DNA of 64,000 bases. It comes from Nostoc sp. ATCC 53789 (GTDB taxonomy: Bacteria; Cyanobacteriota; Cyanobacteriia; Cyanobacteriales; Nostocaceae). Of the stretch, positions 31,201-36,693 are shown in pieces. Position 1 is the stretch's first letter. Every line of letters begins with the position of its first letter. Below the pieces are notes generated by a model that saw only the letters and a list, made by a program, of their open reading frames with translations, did not search any database and was not told the origin of the DNA. Where the stretch lies: positions 434,001 through 498,000 of the forward strand of contig NZ_CP046703.1 of NCBI RefSeq assembly GCF_009873495.1. Direction: 5' to 3'. The position numbers and the translations under genes are program-made.

Positions 31201-33702
31201 ACTCACGCTCACATTCAAACTTTTGGCTTAGACTCTGATAGTCGCGTTCTCCAGTTTGCCTCCTTCAGTTTTGATGCTTCTATCTGGGAAGTTGTATTGG
31301 CTCTGGGGTCAGGTGCAACGCTGTACCTGGGAACAAAAGACTCTCTATTGCCAGGGAAGCCATTAATTGAGCAATTACGCAATAATTGCATTACCAATAT
31401 CACGCTACCACCATCGGCTTTAGCAGTTATGCCTATGGAGGAACTTCCGGCACTGCAAACAATAATTGTAGGTGGAGAAGCTTGTTCTGCTGAACTAATC
31501 AGACAATGGTCTGCTGGCAGAAACTTCTTCAACGGTTACGGGCCAACAGAAGCTACTGTCTGTGCCACGATTGCAAAATGCACTGAAGATGACGAGAAAA
31601 TATCTATTGGTAAGGCGGTCGCCAATACACAAGTCTACATTTTAGACGAAAATTTGCAACTAGTGCCTGTGGGTGTGCCAGGAGAATTGCACATCGGTGG
31701 TGCAGGATTAGCACGCGGTTATCTCAACCGACCAGAATTAACACAAGAAAAATTCATCCCTAACCCCTTTGCTGGGAGCAGGGGAGCAGGGGAGCAGGGG
31801 AGCAAGGGAGCAGAAATTCTTCCCAATTCCCAGTCCCCAGTCCCCAGTCCCCGACTTTACAAAACTGGTGACTTAGCCCGTTATTTACCAGATGGAAACA
31901 TAGAATACCTGGGACGCATTGACAATCAAATAAAAATCCGAGGTTTCCGAATTGAGGTAGGGGAAATTGAGGCAATACTGAGTCAGCATCCAGGAGTTAG
32001 AGAAAATGTGGTAGTTGCGAGAGAAGATATCCCAGGAGAGAAACGCTTAGTAGTTTATTTTGTGCCGCAGTTGGAGCAAACACCAACTACCGATGACTTA
32101 CGCATTTTCTTGAAAGAAAAATTACCACAGTACATGGTGCCTTCTGCTTTTGTCAGGTTAGAGTTTTTACCTTTAACTCCCAATGGCAAGGTAGACCGCA
32201 AAGCCTTACCTATTCCTGATTCCCATAATACCCAGTTGGCAGTGAGCTTTGTAGCACCACGCACCCCTGTAGAGAAGGTCTTGGCAGATATTTGGGCTAA
32301 TGTACTGCATTTGGAGCAGGTGGGTGTTTTAGATAATTTCTTTGAGTTAGGAGGTCATTCACTCTCCACAATTCGAGTGATGTCTCAGGTAAATGAGACT
32401 TTCCAGATTAACTTACCGTTGCGCCACTTATTTGCTGCCCCAACTATCGCTGAACTAGCTCAAACCATTGAATCTACTTGTGAAACTGATTCTACTGTCA
32501 GTACCAATGAAATTACTCCCTTAAACTTACAGGCTGAAGTCGTCCTTGATGAGACAATCAAGCCTTTTAACCTAGTTTATCAACCTGTAAGTGAACCAAA
32601 GGCTATTCTGCTCACGGGTGCAACAGGCTTTATTGGTGCTTTCTTGCTGGCGGAATTATTACAACAAACTCAAGCAGATATTTATTGTTTGGTGCGTGCT
32701 GCTAACTTGAGCGCAGGTAAACAACGCCTCCAAGAAACCCTGAAAGCTTATTTACTTTGGGAAGAATCTTTTAACTCGCGGATTATTCCAGTATTAGGAG
32801 ATTTATTTCAACCGCTTCTGGGTCTTGGTGATGAGCAGTTTCACTTCATGGCGAGGAAAATTGACTTAATTTACCATAATGGCGCTTTGGTAAATCATGT
32901 TTATCCATACGCTTTGTTGAAAGCAGCAAATGTTGGTGGAACTGAGGAAGTCTTGAGATTAGCTAGTCAAATCAAAATCAAACCTGTGCATTTCATTTCT
33001 ACTGTTAGCGTTTTCGCCTCAGATGAGTATTTCAAATTAGACGTTGTTCAAGAAAATGATCCTCTGGAACACAGTCAAGGACTTCTTGGAGGCTATACCC
33101 AAAGTAAATGGGTGGCAGAAAAGATTGTCATGATGGCACGCGATCGCGGTTTGCCTTGCAGTATCTACAGGCTTGGTAGAATAACATGGCACAGTCAAAC
33201 CGGTGCTTGGAATTCAAATGATATGTTTTACAGATTCATCAAAAGCTGCATTCAACTAAAAAGTGCGCCAGAGATGAACAGCACGGTAGAAATTACACCT
33301 GTAGACTATCTCACCAAAGCTTTAATCCACCTGTCGCAGCAGCCAGAATCTTTGGGCAAAGCCTTTCATCTAATTAATTCCGATTCTGCTCCTTGGAGTC
33401 AATTTATTAACTGCATCCGCTCTTTGGGCTACCCTCTGCAACAGCTTCCCTATGAGGATTGGCAAGCTGAACTACTTCGCAATACCCAAATTTCTGCTGA
33501 TAACGCTTTGTATTCAGCTATATCGCTAGCTGAAGACAATACATCTTCAGAGTCCAATGCAACATCTAGCTTAAAATTTGATTGCCAAAATACCCTCAAT
33601 GGACTTGCAGATACCACCATTCGCTGGCCGGAAGTAGATGATAAATTACTCCAAGCTTTCTTTGCCAACTTTAGCAATTCGACTTTGGACAAAAAAAAGT
33701 AA
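19291..33702 (+). CDS. ncpB: Nostocyclopeptide synthetase NcpB: four-module NRPS with terminal reductase (Ile-Ser-MePro-Leu/Phe)
   Basis: 4803 residues. Layout: C1 of the type that follows an epimerase (14-455, HHLLLDG at 150), A1 (450-1000), PCP1 (Ser1052), C2 (1100-1560), A2, PCP2 (Ser2149), C3 (2200-2643), A3 (2647-3237), PCP3 (Ser3281), C4 (3329-3777), A4 (3777-4310), PCP4 (Ser4357) and reductase domain (4437-4803) with GATGFIG at 4443 and the catalytic Y4602/K4606 (YTQSK). Codes I read are DAFFLGVTFK (Ile), DVWHISLIDK (Ser), DVQFIAHVAK (proline-like, hence 4-methylproline) and DAWTIGGVCK (Phe/Leu). The reductase should release a linear aldehyde whose C-terminus forms an imine with the N-terminal Tyr amine, closing the ring. 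The N-terminal linker (residues 1-13) fits a COM acceptor for NcpA. Seven of the eight mapped inserts are low-complexity; the eighth (21067) is a GC-rich palindrome. Confidence 0.96.
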   Translation: MKLELSKTNRQNIEDIYPLSPMQEGMLFESLYAPDSGVYFEQITCILTGNLDVKTFEKAWQQVVARHPVFRTAFLWESLSQPVQVVYRQVNVTVETYDWRELSTQEQQQQLESFLDSERQQGFQVSQAPLMRLHLIQLDGDTYQFVWCHHHLLLDGWSSPLVFQDLLEFYQAISQGKSLSNTGTVSYRNYIAWLQQQDRDLAKEFWRQKLQGFTTPTPLTVDKPLSMREKHSGYSEQQIDLTVPATAAVMSFVRQHQLTMSNLVQATWGLLLSRYSQETDVVFGATVSGRPPELVGVESIVGLFINTLPVRVQISEKTELLGLLKDLQAQQIESEQFSHSSLAEIQGLSDVPKGTPLFESIVVFENYPIDTSALQGDRNFSLSNFRWIEQTTYPLAVVVSPGEQLSLRVMYDASRFEDGTISRMLGHFVTMLEAMSDDKPLCVYATNPQQRISQLPMLTESEQQQLLVDWNDTQSNYPQDKSIHQLFEEQVELTPDAVAVVYENQHLTYRELNSRANQLAHYLKSLGVKADALVGICVERSLEMVVGLLGILKAGGAYVPLNPEYPQERLTFMLEDTQLSVILTQEKLVNKLGERLRRGFAERNASVICLDSNWDIINQQTQNNPTTSVTADNLAYVMYTSGSTGQPKGVSIVHRSVVRLVKETNYISISADDVIAQASNHAFDAATFEIWGALLNGARLVGVSKDLALSPRDFAVFMRSQSISVLFLTTALFNQIAQEVPSAFNSLRHLLFGGEAVDPKWVKEVLNNGAPQRLLHVYGPTENTTFSSWYLVQDVPEGATTIPIGQPISNTQIYLLDSQLQPVGIGVPGELYIGGDGLAREYLNRTELTQEKLIQNPFGGSRGAGEQGSKGAEEQSFPSASSERLYKTGDKARYLSDGNIEYLGRIDDQVKIRGLRIELGEIEAVLSQHSDVQVSCVIVREDTPGDKRLVAYIVTHQDCQPTMGEIRQFLKAKLPDYMIPSAIVILESFPLTPNGKIDRRALPKPDLDTALLEKYVAPRTPVEEMLALLWAQVLKVEQVGIYDNFFELGGHSLLATQLVSRIRTSFKIELPLRELFAASTITELAPFIQQLQQQDLQLAAPPILRRAENANLPLSYAQQRLWFLDQFEPNSASYNIPFGLRLVGTLNVAALQQSLIEIIHRHEALRTNFITVDGQAAQIIHNWREQGTGNREQENIPWTLSVVELKHLPVTEQKTAAQKLVQQQALLPFDLESEALIRATLLVLSHTEQWLVLCMHHVVSDGWSIGVFIEELQALYNAYSQGQPSPLLPLPIQYADFAIWQRQWLQGQVLNSQLSYWKQQLANAPTFLPLPTDRPRPAVQTFNGAYQEFTLSGELTQRLVQLSQKQGVTLFMTLLAAYNTLLYRYTGQEDILVGSPIANRDRTEIEGLIGFFVNTLVMRTEISGDRSFNELLPRIREMALSAYAHQDLPFEMLVEALQPERDLSHTPLFQVMFVLNNAPTSEVELTGLSVSELSIESAIAKFDLTLGMQNTNNGLVGWWEYNTDLFDSSTIKRMTGHFVTLLEAIVANPQERISQLPMLTASEQQQLLVEWNDTQVDYPQDKCIHHLFEEQVERTPDAVAVVFKNQQLTYHELNCRANQLAHYLRSLGVSADVLVGICVERSLEMVVGLLGILKAGGAYLPLDPEYPQDRLSFMLEDAQVSVLLSQHHLVEKLPEHHARVVCLDTDWQIIPQSNQQNPIAGVQASNLAYVIYTSGSTGKPKGAINTHLGICNRLLWMQQAYQLTEIDCVLQKTPFSFDVSVWEFFWPLLTGARLVVAKPDGHKDSGYLVNLILEQQVTTLHFVPSMLQIFLEEQGLKDCSSLKRVICSGEALPKELQERFFACLGCQLHNLYGPTEAAIDVTFWECQPESNLKTVPIGRPISNTQIYILDQNLQPVPVGVPGELHIGGAGLAKGYLNRPELTQEKFIPNPFSGSRRAGEQRSRGAGERRRKIVQSPVASPRLYKTGDLARYLPDGNIEYLGRIDNQVKIRGFRIELGEIEAALSQHKDVQTSVVIVREDIPGDKRLVSYIVLQPEQTTTVKELRSFLKEKLPDYMVPSAIAILESLPLTSNGKIDRRALPAPEPSGTLSDKYVAPRTPLEEILALIWQEVLKIELVGRYDNFFTLGGHSLLATQLVSRIRSSLKVELPLRSLFAAPTIAELAQLIQQLQQQDLELAAPPILRRTNNAELPLSYAQQRLWFLDQFEPDSPFYNIPIGLRFVGSVNIAALEQSFKEIIHRHEALRTNFVSVDGKPTQIIHQIEPNWSLTVVELQHLALTEQEIAAQKLVQQQAIEPFDLAHDALIRATLVVLSPIEQWLSVSIHHVVSDGWSIGVFVEELQALYNAYSQGQPSPLLPLPIQYADFAIWQRQWLVGEVLNNQLSYWKEQLANAPTFLPLPTDRPRPAVQTFNGAYLEFALSVELTQQLTKLSQQQGVTLFMTLLAAYNTLLYRYTGQEDILVGSPIANRDRTEIEGLIGFFVNTLVMRTEISGDRSFSELLTRVRDMAMEAYAHQNLPFEMLVEALQAERNLSHTPLFQVMFVLQNAPTASGLDLTGLNVSPLPVKLTTSRFDLTLIMQNSPTGLIGLWEYSTDLFDASTIDRMTSHFVTLLEGIVANPQQQISQLPLLSEVEQQKLLFEWNDTQVDYPLDQCIHQLFEEQVKLTPNAVAVEFKEQQLTYNQLNDRANQLAHYLQSLGVKPDTLVGLCVERSLEMVIGLLGILKAGGAYVPLDPEYPTERLSFILEDTQVKVLLTQRSLLDRLPQCEKAGGQGAGSRGESPSTRDRASTKGKEEVLSLPASYQTQLVCLDTDAELISQCSQDNLITGVQANNLGYIIYTSGSTGQPKGIAMNQLALCNLILWHPDNLKIARGAKTLQFASINFDVSFQEIFTTWCSGGTLFLITKELRHDTSNLLRVIQEKAIQRMFLPVVGLQQLAEFAVGSELVNTHLREIITAGEQLQITPAISKWLSQLSDCTLHNHYGPSESHVATSFTLPNLVNTWPLLPPIGRPISNTQIYILDKYLQPVPIGVPGEVYIAGVLLARGYLNRPELTQEKFIQNPFGGSRGAGEQGSRGAEEQSFPSAPHSLCPSASSERLYKTGDLARYLPDGNIEYLGRIDNQVKIRGFRIELGEIEAVLSQHINVQASCAVVREDTPGDKRLVAYIVPQPEQRVSVNVVRSFLKEKLPEYMLPSAIVILEALPITSNGKLDRRVLPAPDLHSQLSDQYVAPRNPIEEILSLIWAQVLKVELVGIHDNFFELGGHSLLATQLVSRIRTNLKVELPLRELFAAPTIAQLAPIIQRLQQQDLELIAPPILKRAENAELPLSYAQQRLWFLDKLNPNSASYNIPIGLRLVGTVNVAALEQSLIKIIHRHEALRTNFITVDGKLSQIVQTQTNWTVAVVDLQHLPVTEQEIAAQQLVQQQAIQPFDLANEALIRATLMILSETEQWLLVCMHHVVSDGWSIGVFVQELQALYNAYSEGQPSPLTPLPIQYADFALWQRQWLQGEVLKSQLSYWEQQLANAPTFLPLPTDRPRPAVQTFNGAYLEFALSGELTQRLVQLSQKQGVTLFMTLLAAYNTLLYRYTGQSDILVGTPIANRDRTEIEGLIGFFVNTLVMRTDLSLNPSFNELLPRIREMALSAYAHQDLPFEMLVETLQPERDMSHTPLFQVMFGLQNAPMSEIELTGLTVSSLPIESSTAKIDLTLSMENTSTGLVGGWEYNTDLFDSSTIERMTGHFLTLLEGIVANPSDRISQLPMLTASEQQQLLVEWNDTQVDYAFDKCIHQLFEEQVERTPDAVAVVFENQQLTYHQLNCRANQLAHYLRSLGVKPDALVGICVERSLDIVVGLLGIFKAGGAYVALDPDYPQERLRFMLEDAQVSVLLTQQRLIHRLPEHQAKLVCLDEAWEEIAQNNQDNLSSGVKASHLAYVIYTSGSTGRPKGVMVEHRGLCNLTHAHIQTFGLDSDSRVLQFASFSFDASIWEVVLALGSGATLYLGTKDSLLPGKPLIEQLRNNCITNITLPPSALAVMPMEELPALQTIIVGGEACSAELIRQWSAGRNFFNGYGPTEATVCATIAKCTEDDEKISIGKAVANTQVYILDENLQLVPVGVPGELHIGGAGLARGYLNRPELTQEKFIPNPFAGSRGAGEQGSKGAEILPNSQSPVPSPRLYKTGDLARYLPDGNIEYLGRIDNQIKIRGFRIEVGEIEAILSQHPGVRENVVVAREDIPGEKRLVVYFVPQLEQTPTTDDLRIFLKEKLPQYMVPSAFVRLEFLPLTPNGKVDRKALPIPDSHNTQLAVSFVAPRTPVEKVLADIWANVLHLEQVGVLDNFFELGGHSLSTIRVMSQVNETFQINLPLRHLFAAPTIAELAQTIESTCETDSTVSTNEITPLNLQAEVVLDETIKPFNLVYQPVSEPKAILLTGATGFIGAFLLAELLQQTQADIYCLVRAANLSAGKQRLQETLKAYLLWEESFNSRIIPVLGDLFQPLLGLGDEQFHFMARKIDLIYHNGALVNHVYPYALLKAANVGGTEEVLRLASQIKIKPVHFISTVSVFASDEYFKLDVVQENDPLEHSQGLLGGYTQSKWVAEKIVMMARDRGLPCSIYRLGRITWHSQTGAWNSNDMFYRFIKSCIQLKSAPEMNSTVEITPVDYLTKALIHLSQQPESLGKAFHLINSDSAPWSQFINCIRSLGYPLQQLPYEDWQAELLRNTQISADNALYSAISLAEDNTSSESNATSSLKFDCQNTLNGLADTTIRWPEVDDKLLQAFFANFSNSTLDKKK
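20590..20626 (+). repeat. Palindromic-type Nostoc repeat in frame at end of ncpB C1
   Basis: GCGATGTCTGACGACAAGC and the following CGCTTTGCGTCTACGC resemble the dispersed Nostoc repeat seen at 8741 in ncpA. Here it is translated as AMSDDKPLCVYA in the linker between the first condensation and adenylation domains. Confidence 0.65.
21067..21105 (+). repeat. GC-rich repeat inserted in ncpB A1, early loop
   Basis: GGCGAACGCCTCCGGCG followed by CGGCTTTGCCGAACGC is GC-rich and palindromic (GGCGAACGCC is near GCCGAACGC), unlike its surroundings. It is translated as GERLRRGFAERNAS just before VICLD, where other adenylation domains have a short loop. Confidence 0.65.
21866..21940 (+). repeat. AGCAGGGG repeat plus pyrimidine arm in A1 loop of ncpB
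   Basis: Octamer repeat followed by a CT-rich arm (CAGTCTTTCCCCTCTGCC), so the insert could fold back on itself. It lies between IQNPF and LYKTGD and is translated as GSRGAGEQGSKGAEEQ and more, in frame. Confidence 0.85.
22839..22875 (+). repeat. GGGAACA heptamer repeat in C2 domain of ncpB
   Basis: Matches the insert in ncpA C3 in position and translation (EQGTGNREQEN). Because the flanking condensation domains are also nearly identical, the pair most likely arose by duplication of an already interrupted domain. Confidence 0.85.
25145..25232 (+). repeat. Purine-rich repeat insert in A2 loop of ncpB
   Basis: Degenerate AGCAGGGG/AGCAGAGG units, then GTGCAATCTCCAGTTGCCAG, between IPNPF and LYKTGDL. 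It encodes a strongly basic Arg/Gly/Glu stretch of nearly 30 residues. The frame is open. Confidence 0.8.
27640..27747 (+). repeat. Long low-complexity insert in early loop of ncpB A3
   Basis: About 108 bp of GCAGGGG-type repeat followed by other repeat-like sequence adds roughly 35 residues (KAGGQGAGSRGE...) before LVCLD. It occupies the same structural position as the 21067 insert in A1, so this is a second permissive loop. Confidence 0.75.
28530..28626 (+). repeat. AGCAGGGG repeat plus pyrimidine arm in A3 loop of ncpB
   Basis: The longest insert at the loop before LYKTGDL: five octamer units then CCCTCTGCC-type repeats. Purine and pyrimidine arms are complementary in part and could form a hairpin. 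It adds about 32 residues in frame. Confidence 0.85.
31771..31852 (+). repeat. AGCAGGGG repeat plus CCCAGTC repeat in A4 loop of ncpB
   Basis: Octamer units followed by CCCAGTC heptamers (CAGTCCCCAGTCCCCAGTC) between IPNPF and LYKTGDL. It combines two tandem-repeat types that are usually intergenic, here translated in frame. Confidence 0.85.
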
Positions 33703-34282
33703 TTTGGGTTTTTTGCATAAATGTGGCTTTGAACATAAGCCTGATAGAGTCGATAGCGGTATTGGGGTAAGCTTTGAGCGTCACTGCTCTCCCCATCCTG
33801 CTGTCATATAATGTCCGGCAACTTCGTATGATATGATATGTCATTGCGAACACTTCGTACCCTGTAAGAACGCTAAGGGCGGTACGCAATGACAATTATT
33901 TAACTGGACATGATATCAGTTGAGCGATCGCACAAATAAACCACCTTCATGCAATGGTGCTGTATATTTTATTTTCTGGAAGTCCCTTAGTATTAATTCC
34001 ACTTTTAACTATAAGAGTGTGAACTCTAAGGTAGAGGGTGTAAATTCACGCCAATAAATCTTAATACTCTGGTAAAAGATAGAGTGGTAGGTTTTTTACA
34101 GTTTATCTATCGATAGGTACTGGATAAAAATTTCTAAGTAGTCTTACTTCCTCGTTGCAAGGACAAGGAAGAGTTCCCCGCCGCAGTACTTCTTACGGTG
34201 GAAAGCCTTCTATTCTTTTTCCTGTCATTCTTTCCTCATTTCTCTGTTCCCTTGCGTCCATCGCTTTTCTCTCTTTTGAGTA
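33703..34282. other. Intergenic region after ncpB
   Basis: No gene recognised. The stretch carries the hairpin repeat at 33839-33893, one GCGATCGC-like site near 33924, and a purine-rich leader before the next gene. I saw no strong terminator for ncpB; a short T run (33709-33715) follows the stop codon. Confidence 0.6.
33839..33893. repeat. REP-like hairpin with GTCATTGCG ends
   Basis: TGTCATTGCG pairs perfectly with CGCAATGACA across about 35 bp, and the inner parts GTACCCT and AGGGCGGTAC pair imperfectly. This end motif is common in dispersed palindromes of Nostoc and related cyanobacteria. Confidence 0.65.
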
Positions 34283-36193
34283 ATGATAAAGACTCTACGC
34301 TCCCTTTTTTCTTACGCAGCTTTAACTACTATTGCTTTGGTAGCTGTAGTCACAACCCAGTTAGTAACTACCCAAAAAACTCCTGCGATCGCTAACATTA
34401 CACCTACCGTTATTCATTCGTTTAATAGCAGTAACAAGTCCGACGGTTCGACTTCAGAGGCAGAATCTGTACAAAACAGCGATCGTAACCTTTACGGTAC
34501 GAGGTACGGGGGAGGCGCAAATGATAAAGACCTGATTTTTAGGGTTCCTCCTAATGATAGTAATTTCAACCTTTTCTATTTGTTTAGGGATAAGGATGGT
34601 CAAAGGACTAATTCTAAAATTGCGGCTACGAGCTTGTACGTCTATGTATCTCCCACGGGAAGCGACACCGGAGGCGATGGCTCGCTAGGCAAGCCATTGA
34701 GGACGTTGGCCTATGCAGCAAAACGAGTTCAACCGAATCAAAACTACACGATTTACCTGAACGCAGGTGTCTATAGGGAAACGGAAGCGACGGTACTTCC
34801 GCCGGGAGTGAATATCGAGGGAGCAGGTGAATCAAGCGTGACTATTACTAGCAACGGTGCGATTCCTGCTCCAGGAATAAACACAGGTAGCACCGACTGG
34901 AGTCTTTGGCATTATGGAAGCATTATTCAGCTTGTCTCGCCTAGCTACTCCGGCTCAAGCCCTAGGTACGGGGCTCCTTCTGAAATGGTTGAGGCGACAG
35001 ACGGCAATCAGACCTTAAGCGGCTTCACCATAGACGGGAACGGCAAGATCATCAAAGCCGGTGTCTGGGTAGAAAATCGTAATAACGTGACTATGCATAA
35101 TGTCACATTCAAAGATTTCCAGCACAGCGGTGCAGTTTTTACCCGTGGCAATATGTGGTGGTTCGTCCCGCTTCCAGAGGGAAAGTGGATGAAGAACACA
35201 ACGATACATGATTGCACGTTTATTAACTCCGCAGCTGATGGAGTATCGGGAGGATCTACTGGTAACTTGAGACTTGGGGGACTTGATGGCGCTGACATCT
35301 ACAACATTACTATCCGAGAAAATAAAGGATACGGCATCAAGTTCATACATGTAGGTCATCTGCGTAACGTGAAGATTCACGATTGCGATATCCAGGTTCC
35401 AGAAGTTGATTCCCAGTGGAGCGAGGATGCTTCCATTGAACTTTGGAATTTGAGTTATGGAAACGAAATCTACAACGTTACCTGTAATACGTGGTTATCG
35501 ATGGTTAATCATGCAGTAATGAATGATTACCAGCCGACAGCTACACACCCAAGCAATCTCAAGATGCGAAACGTAAGAATAAAAGATATTGACGGACAGA
35601 GTGTTAAGGAGTCAATCGAGGTTGCCTTGAGTGGAGTTGAAATATCCGACTCCTATTTTCAGGATAAGGGCTTTGGTATTGCGATCTGGGGAGGGAAAGC
35701 ATGGGGCGGAAGTATAGAAAATCACAACATCAACATCCACAATAATATTTTCGCAAATGTTGCTCGTAAAGTTCAATTTGGTTTCGGGAACAGTACTGCC
35801 GTCTTCATTCCCGATTTAGCTACCAACATCAAGATTCACAACAACGTGTTCGATACCTTGGGGAATAGCCTACAGCTCAACTCCGCAGACAAGATATCGA
35901 TCAAAAATAATGTGTTCTTGAACTCTCAAGGAGACGATGTGCAAGGAGGTAATAACATTGCTTTCACTAATAATCTCCGCAGGAATACGAACCCAGCAAA
36001 ACCAACTTGGCAGATCCGATTCGCGGCTAATGCGACAAACATTCAGGGCGATCCCAGATTTACAGGTACAGGCGACCGTTGGAACTCTTACTACAAGGCA
36101 GCTTCGTCACGCAGTCTTATGGTGGATAGAGGAACTAATGTAGGACTTCCTTACTCTGGTTCGGCACCTGACATCGGTCGATGGGAGTGGTAA
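34283..36193 (+). CDS. Secreted right-handed beta-helix (pectate-lyase-like) protein
   Basis: 636 residues. Residues 1-38 look like a signal peptide (basic start, hydrophobic core, APAIAN-type end). Residues 42-90 resemble one GloVer-type repeat (VIHSFN, then DGST, NLYGT, GGAND, LIFRV), normally found in tandem. From about residue 115 the pattern YVSPTGSDTGGDGS, then PLRTLAYAAKRV, marks the start of a parallel beta-helix of the pectate-lyase/poly-Ser-alginate-epimerase type, with NVTMHNVTF and NINIHNNIF-like coils to the end. Likely extracellular and polysaccharide-directed; I see no clear catalytic residues to name. GC content is higher by eye (about 45-55% per line) than in the neighbours, suggesting transfer. 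Confidence 0.75.
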   Translation: MIKTLRSLFSYAALTTIALVAVVTTQLVTTQKTPAIANITPTVIHSFNSSNKSDGSTSEAESVQNSDRNLYGTRYGGGANDKDLIFRVPPNDSNFNLFYLFRDKDGQRTNSKIAATSLYVYVSPTGSDTGGDGSLGKPLRTLAYAAKRVQPNQNYTIYLNAGVYRETEATVLPPGVNIEGAGESSVTITSNGAIPAPGINTGSTDWSLWHYGSIIQLVSPSYSGSSPRYGAPSEMVEATDGNQTLSGFTIDGNGKIIKAGVWVENRNNVTMHNVTFKDFQHSGAVFTRGNMWWFVPLPEGKWMKNTTIHDCTFINSAADGVSGGSTGNLRLGGLDGADIYNITIRENKGYGIKFIHVGHLRNVKIHDCDIQVPEVDSQWSEDASIELWNLSYGNEIYNVTCNTWLSMVNHAVMNDYQPTATHPSNLKMRNVRIKDIDGQSVKESIEVALSGVEISDSYFQDKGFGIAIWGGKAWGGSIENHNINIHNNIFANVARKVQFGFGNSTAVFIPDLATNIKIHNNVFDTLGNSLQLNSADKISIKNNVFLNSQGDDVQGGNNIAFTNNLRRNTNPAKPTWQIRFAANATNIQGDPRFTGTGDRWNSYYKAASSRSLMVDRGTNVGLPYSGSAPDIGRWEW

Positions 36194-36693
36194 AAATACT
36201 TGTTGGGTTTAGGGGGAAAGGGAAAAGCTTAAAAGGGAAAAAACCTTATATATCGAGTCTTCCACTCCTTTTTCCTTTTAACCGAGCAGTATTGGGAGTG
36301 GTAAGGAAAGTTGATTTAATAAAATCCAAATTTTTGGATCGGAGTTTGGCTATACCAAAGCCTTAAAGGATAATGTACAGTGACAAATTAATGTCATCGA
36401 GGGTGTGAAAGCTTGAACTCTCTAGTCTTAAGCTTAGAAACGGCACAGGGAACTTACAAGCTGTATCAACACAAATTGTTGTCAGTCTAAAGTGGATAAG
36501 GATTTATTTGATGACACGAATTTGTCTCAACATCATTTAATTTTTCACTGTACAAAAAGGGAAAAAACCGCGAAATATTGTGTTTCACGGTTTTTAGTGT
36601 GGTGTAAGGAGCTTAACTAAATCTCATCATAAAGTAACAGCTCAACAGCAACGCACTGGTAACAATTTTGGTAACAGACTTTTTTTAGCAGCC
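36194..36693. other. Intergenic region with low-complexity repeats and a terminator
   Basis: No gene recognised. It begins with GGGGGAAAGGG/TTTTCCTTTTA purine-pyrimidine arms (about 36210-36285) and the dispersed motif AACCGAGCAGTATTGGG at 36281-36297, also seen inverted at 43486. The terminator at 36562-36595 is listed separately. Confidence 0.6.
36562..36595 (-). terminator. Rho-independent terminator downstream of arsS
   Basis: AAAAAACCGCGAAA and TTTCACGGTTTTT form a stem with one mismatch. Read on the minus strand the hairpin is followed by a T run, and it lies about 100 bp after the arsS stop, as expected for the end of the arsM-pit-arsS unit. Confidence 0.7.

Noticed and set aside
8087-33702. 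Frameshifts caused by the repeat inserts in the NRPS genes
   Set aside because: Both genes stay open from start to stop, and every domain motif is in frame on both sides of each insert.
766-33702. Nostopeptolide cluster, which also has the methylproline enzymes
   Set aside because: There is no ketosynthase or other PKS domain, the termination domain is a reductase and not a thioesterase, and the substrate order fits nostocyclopeptide.
34198-34395. 65-residue protein overlapping the beta-helix gene start
   Set aside because: It lies out of frame over the signal peptide coding region and is low-complexity (Phe/Leu/Ser).
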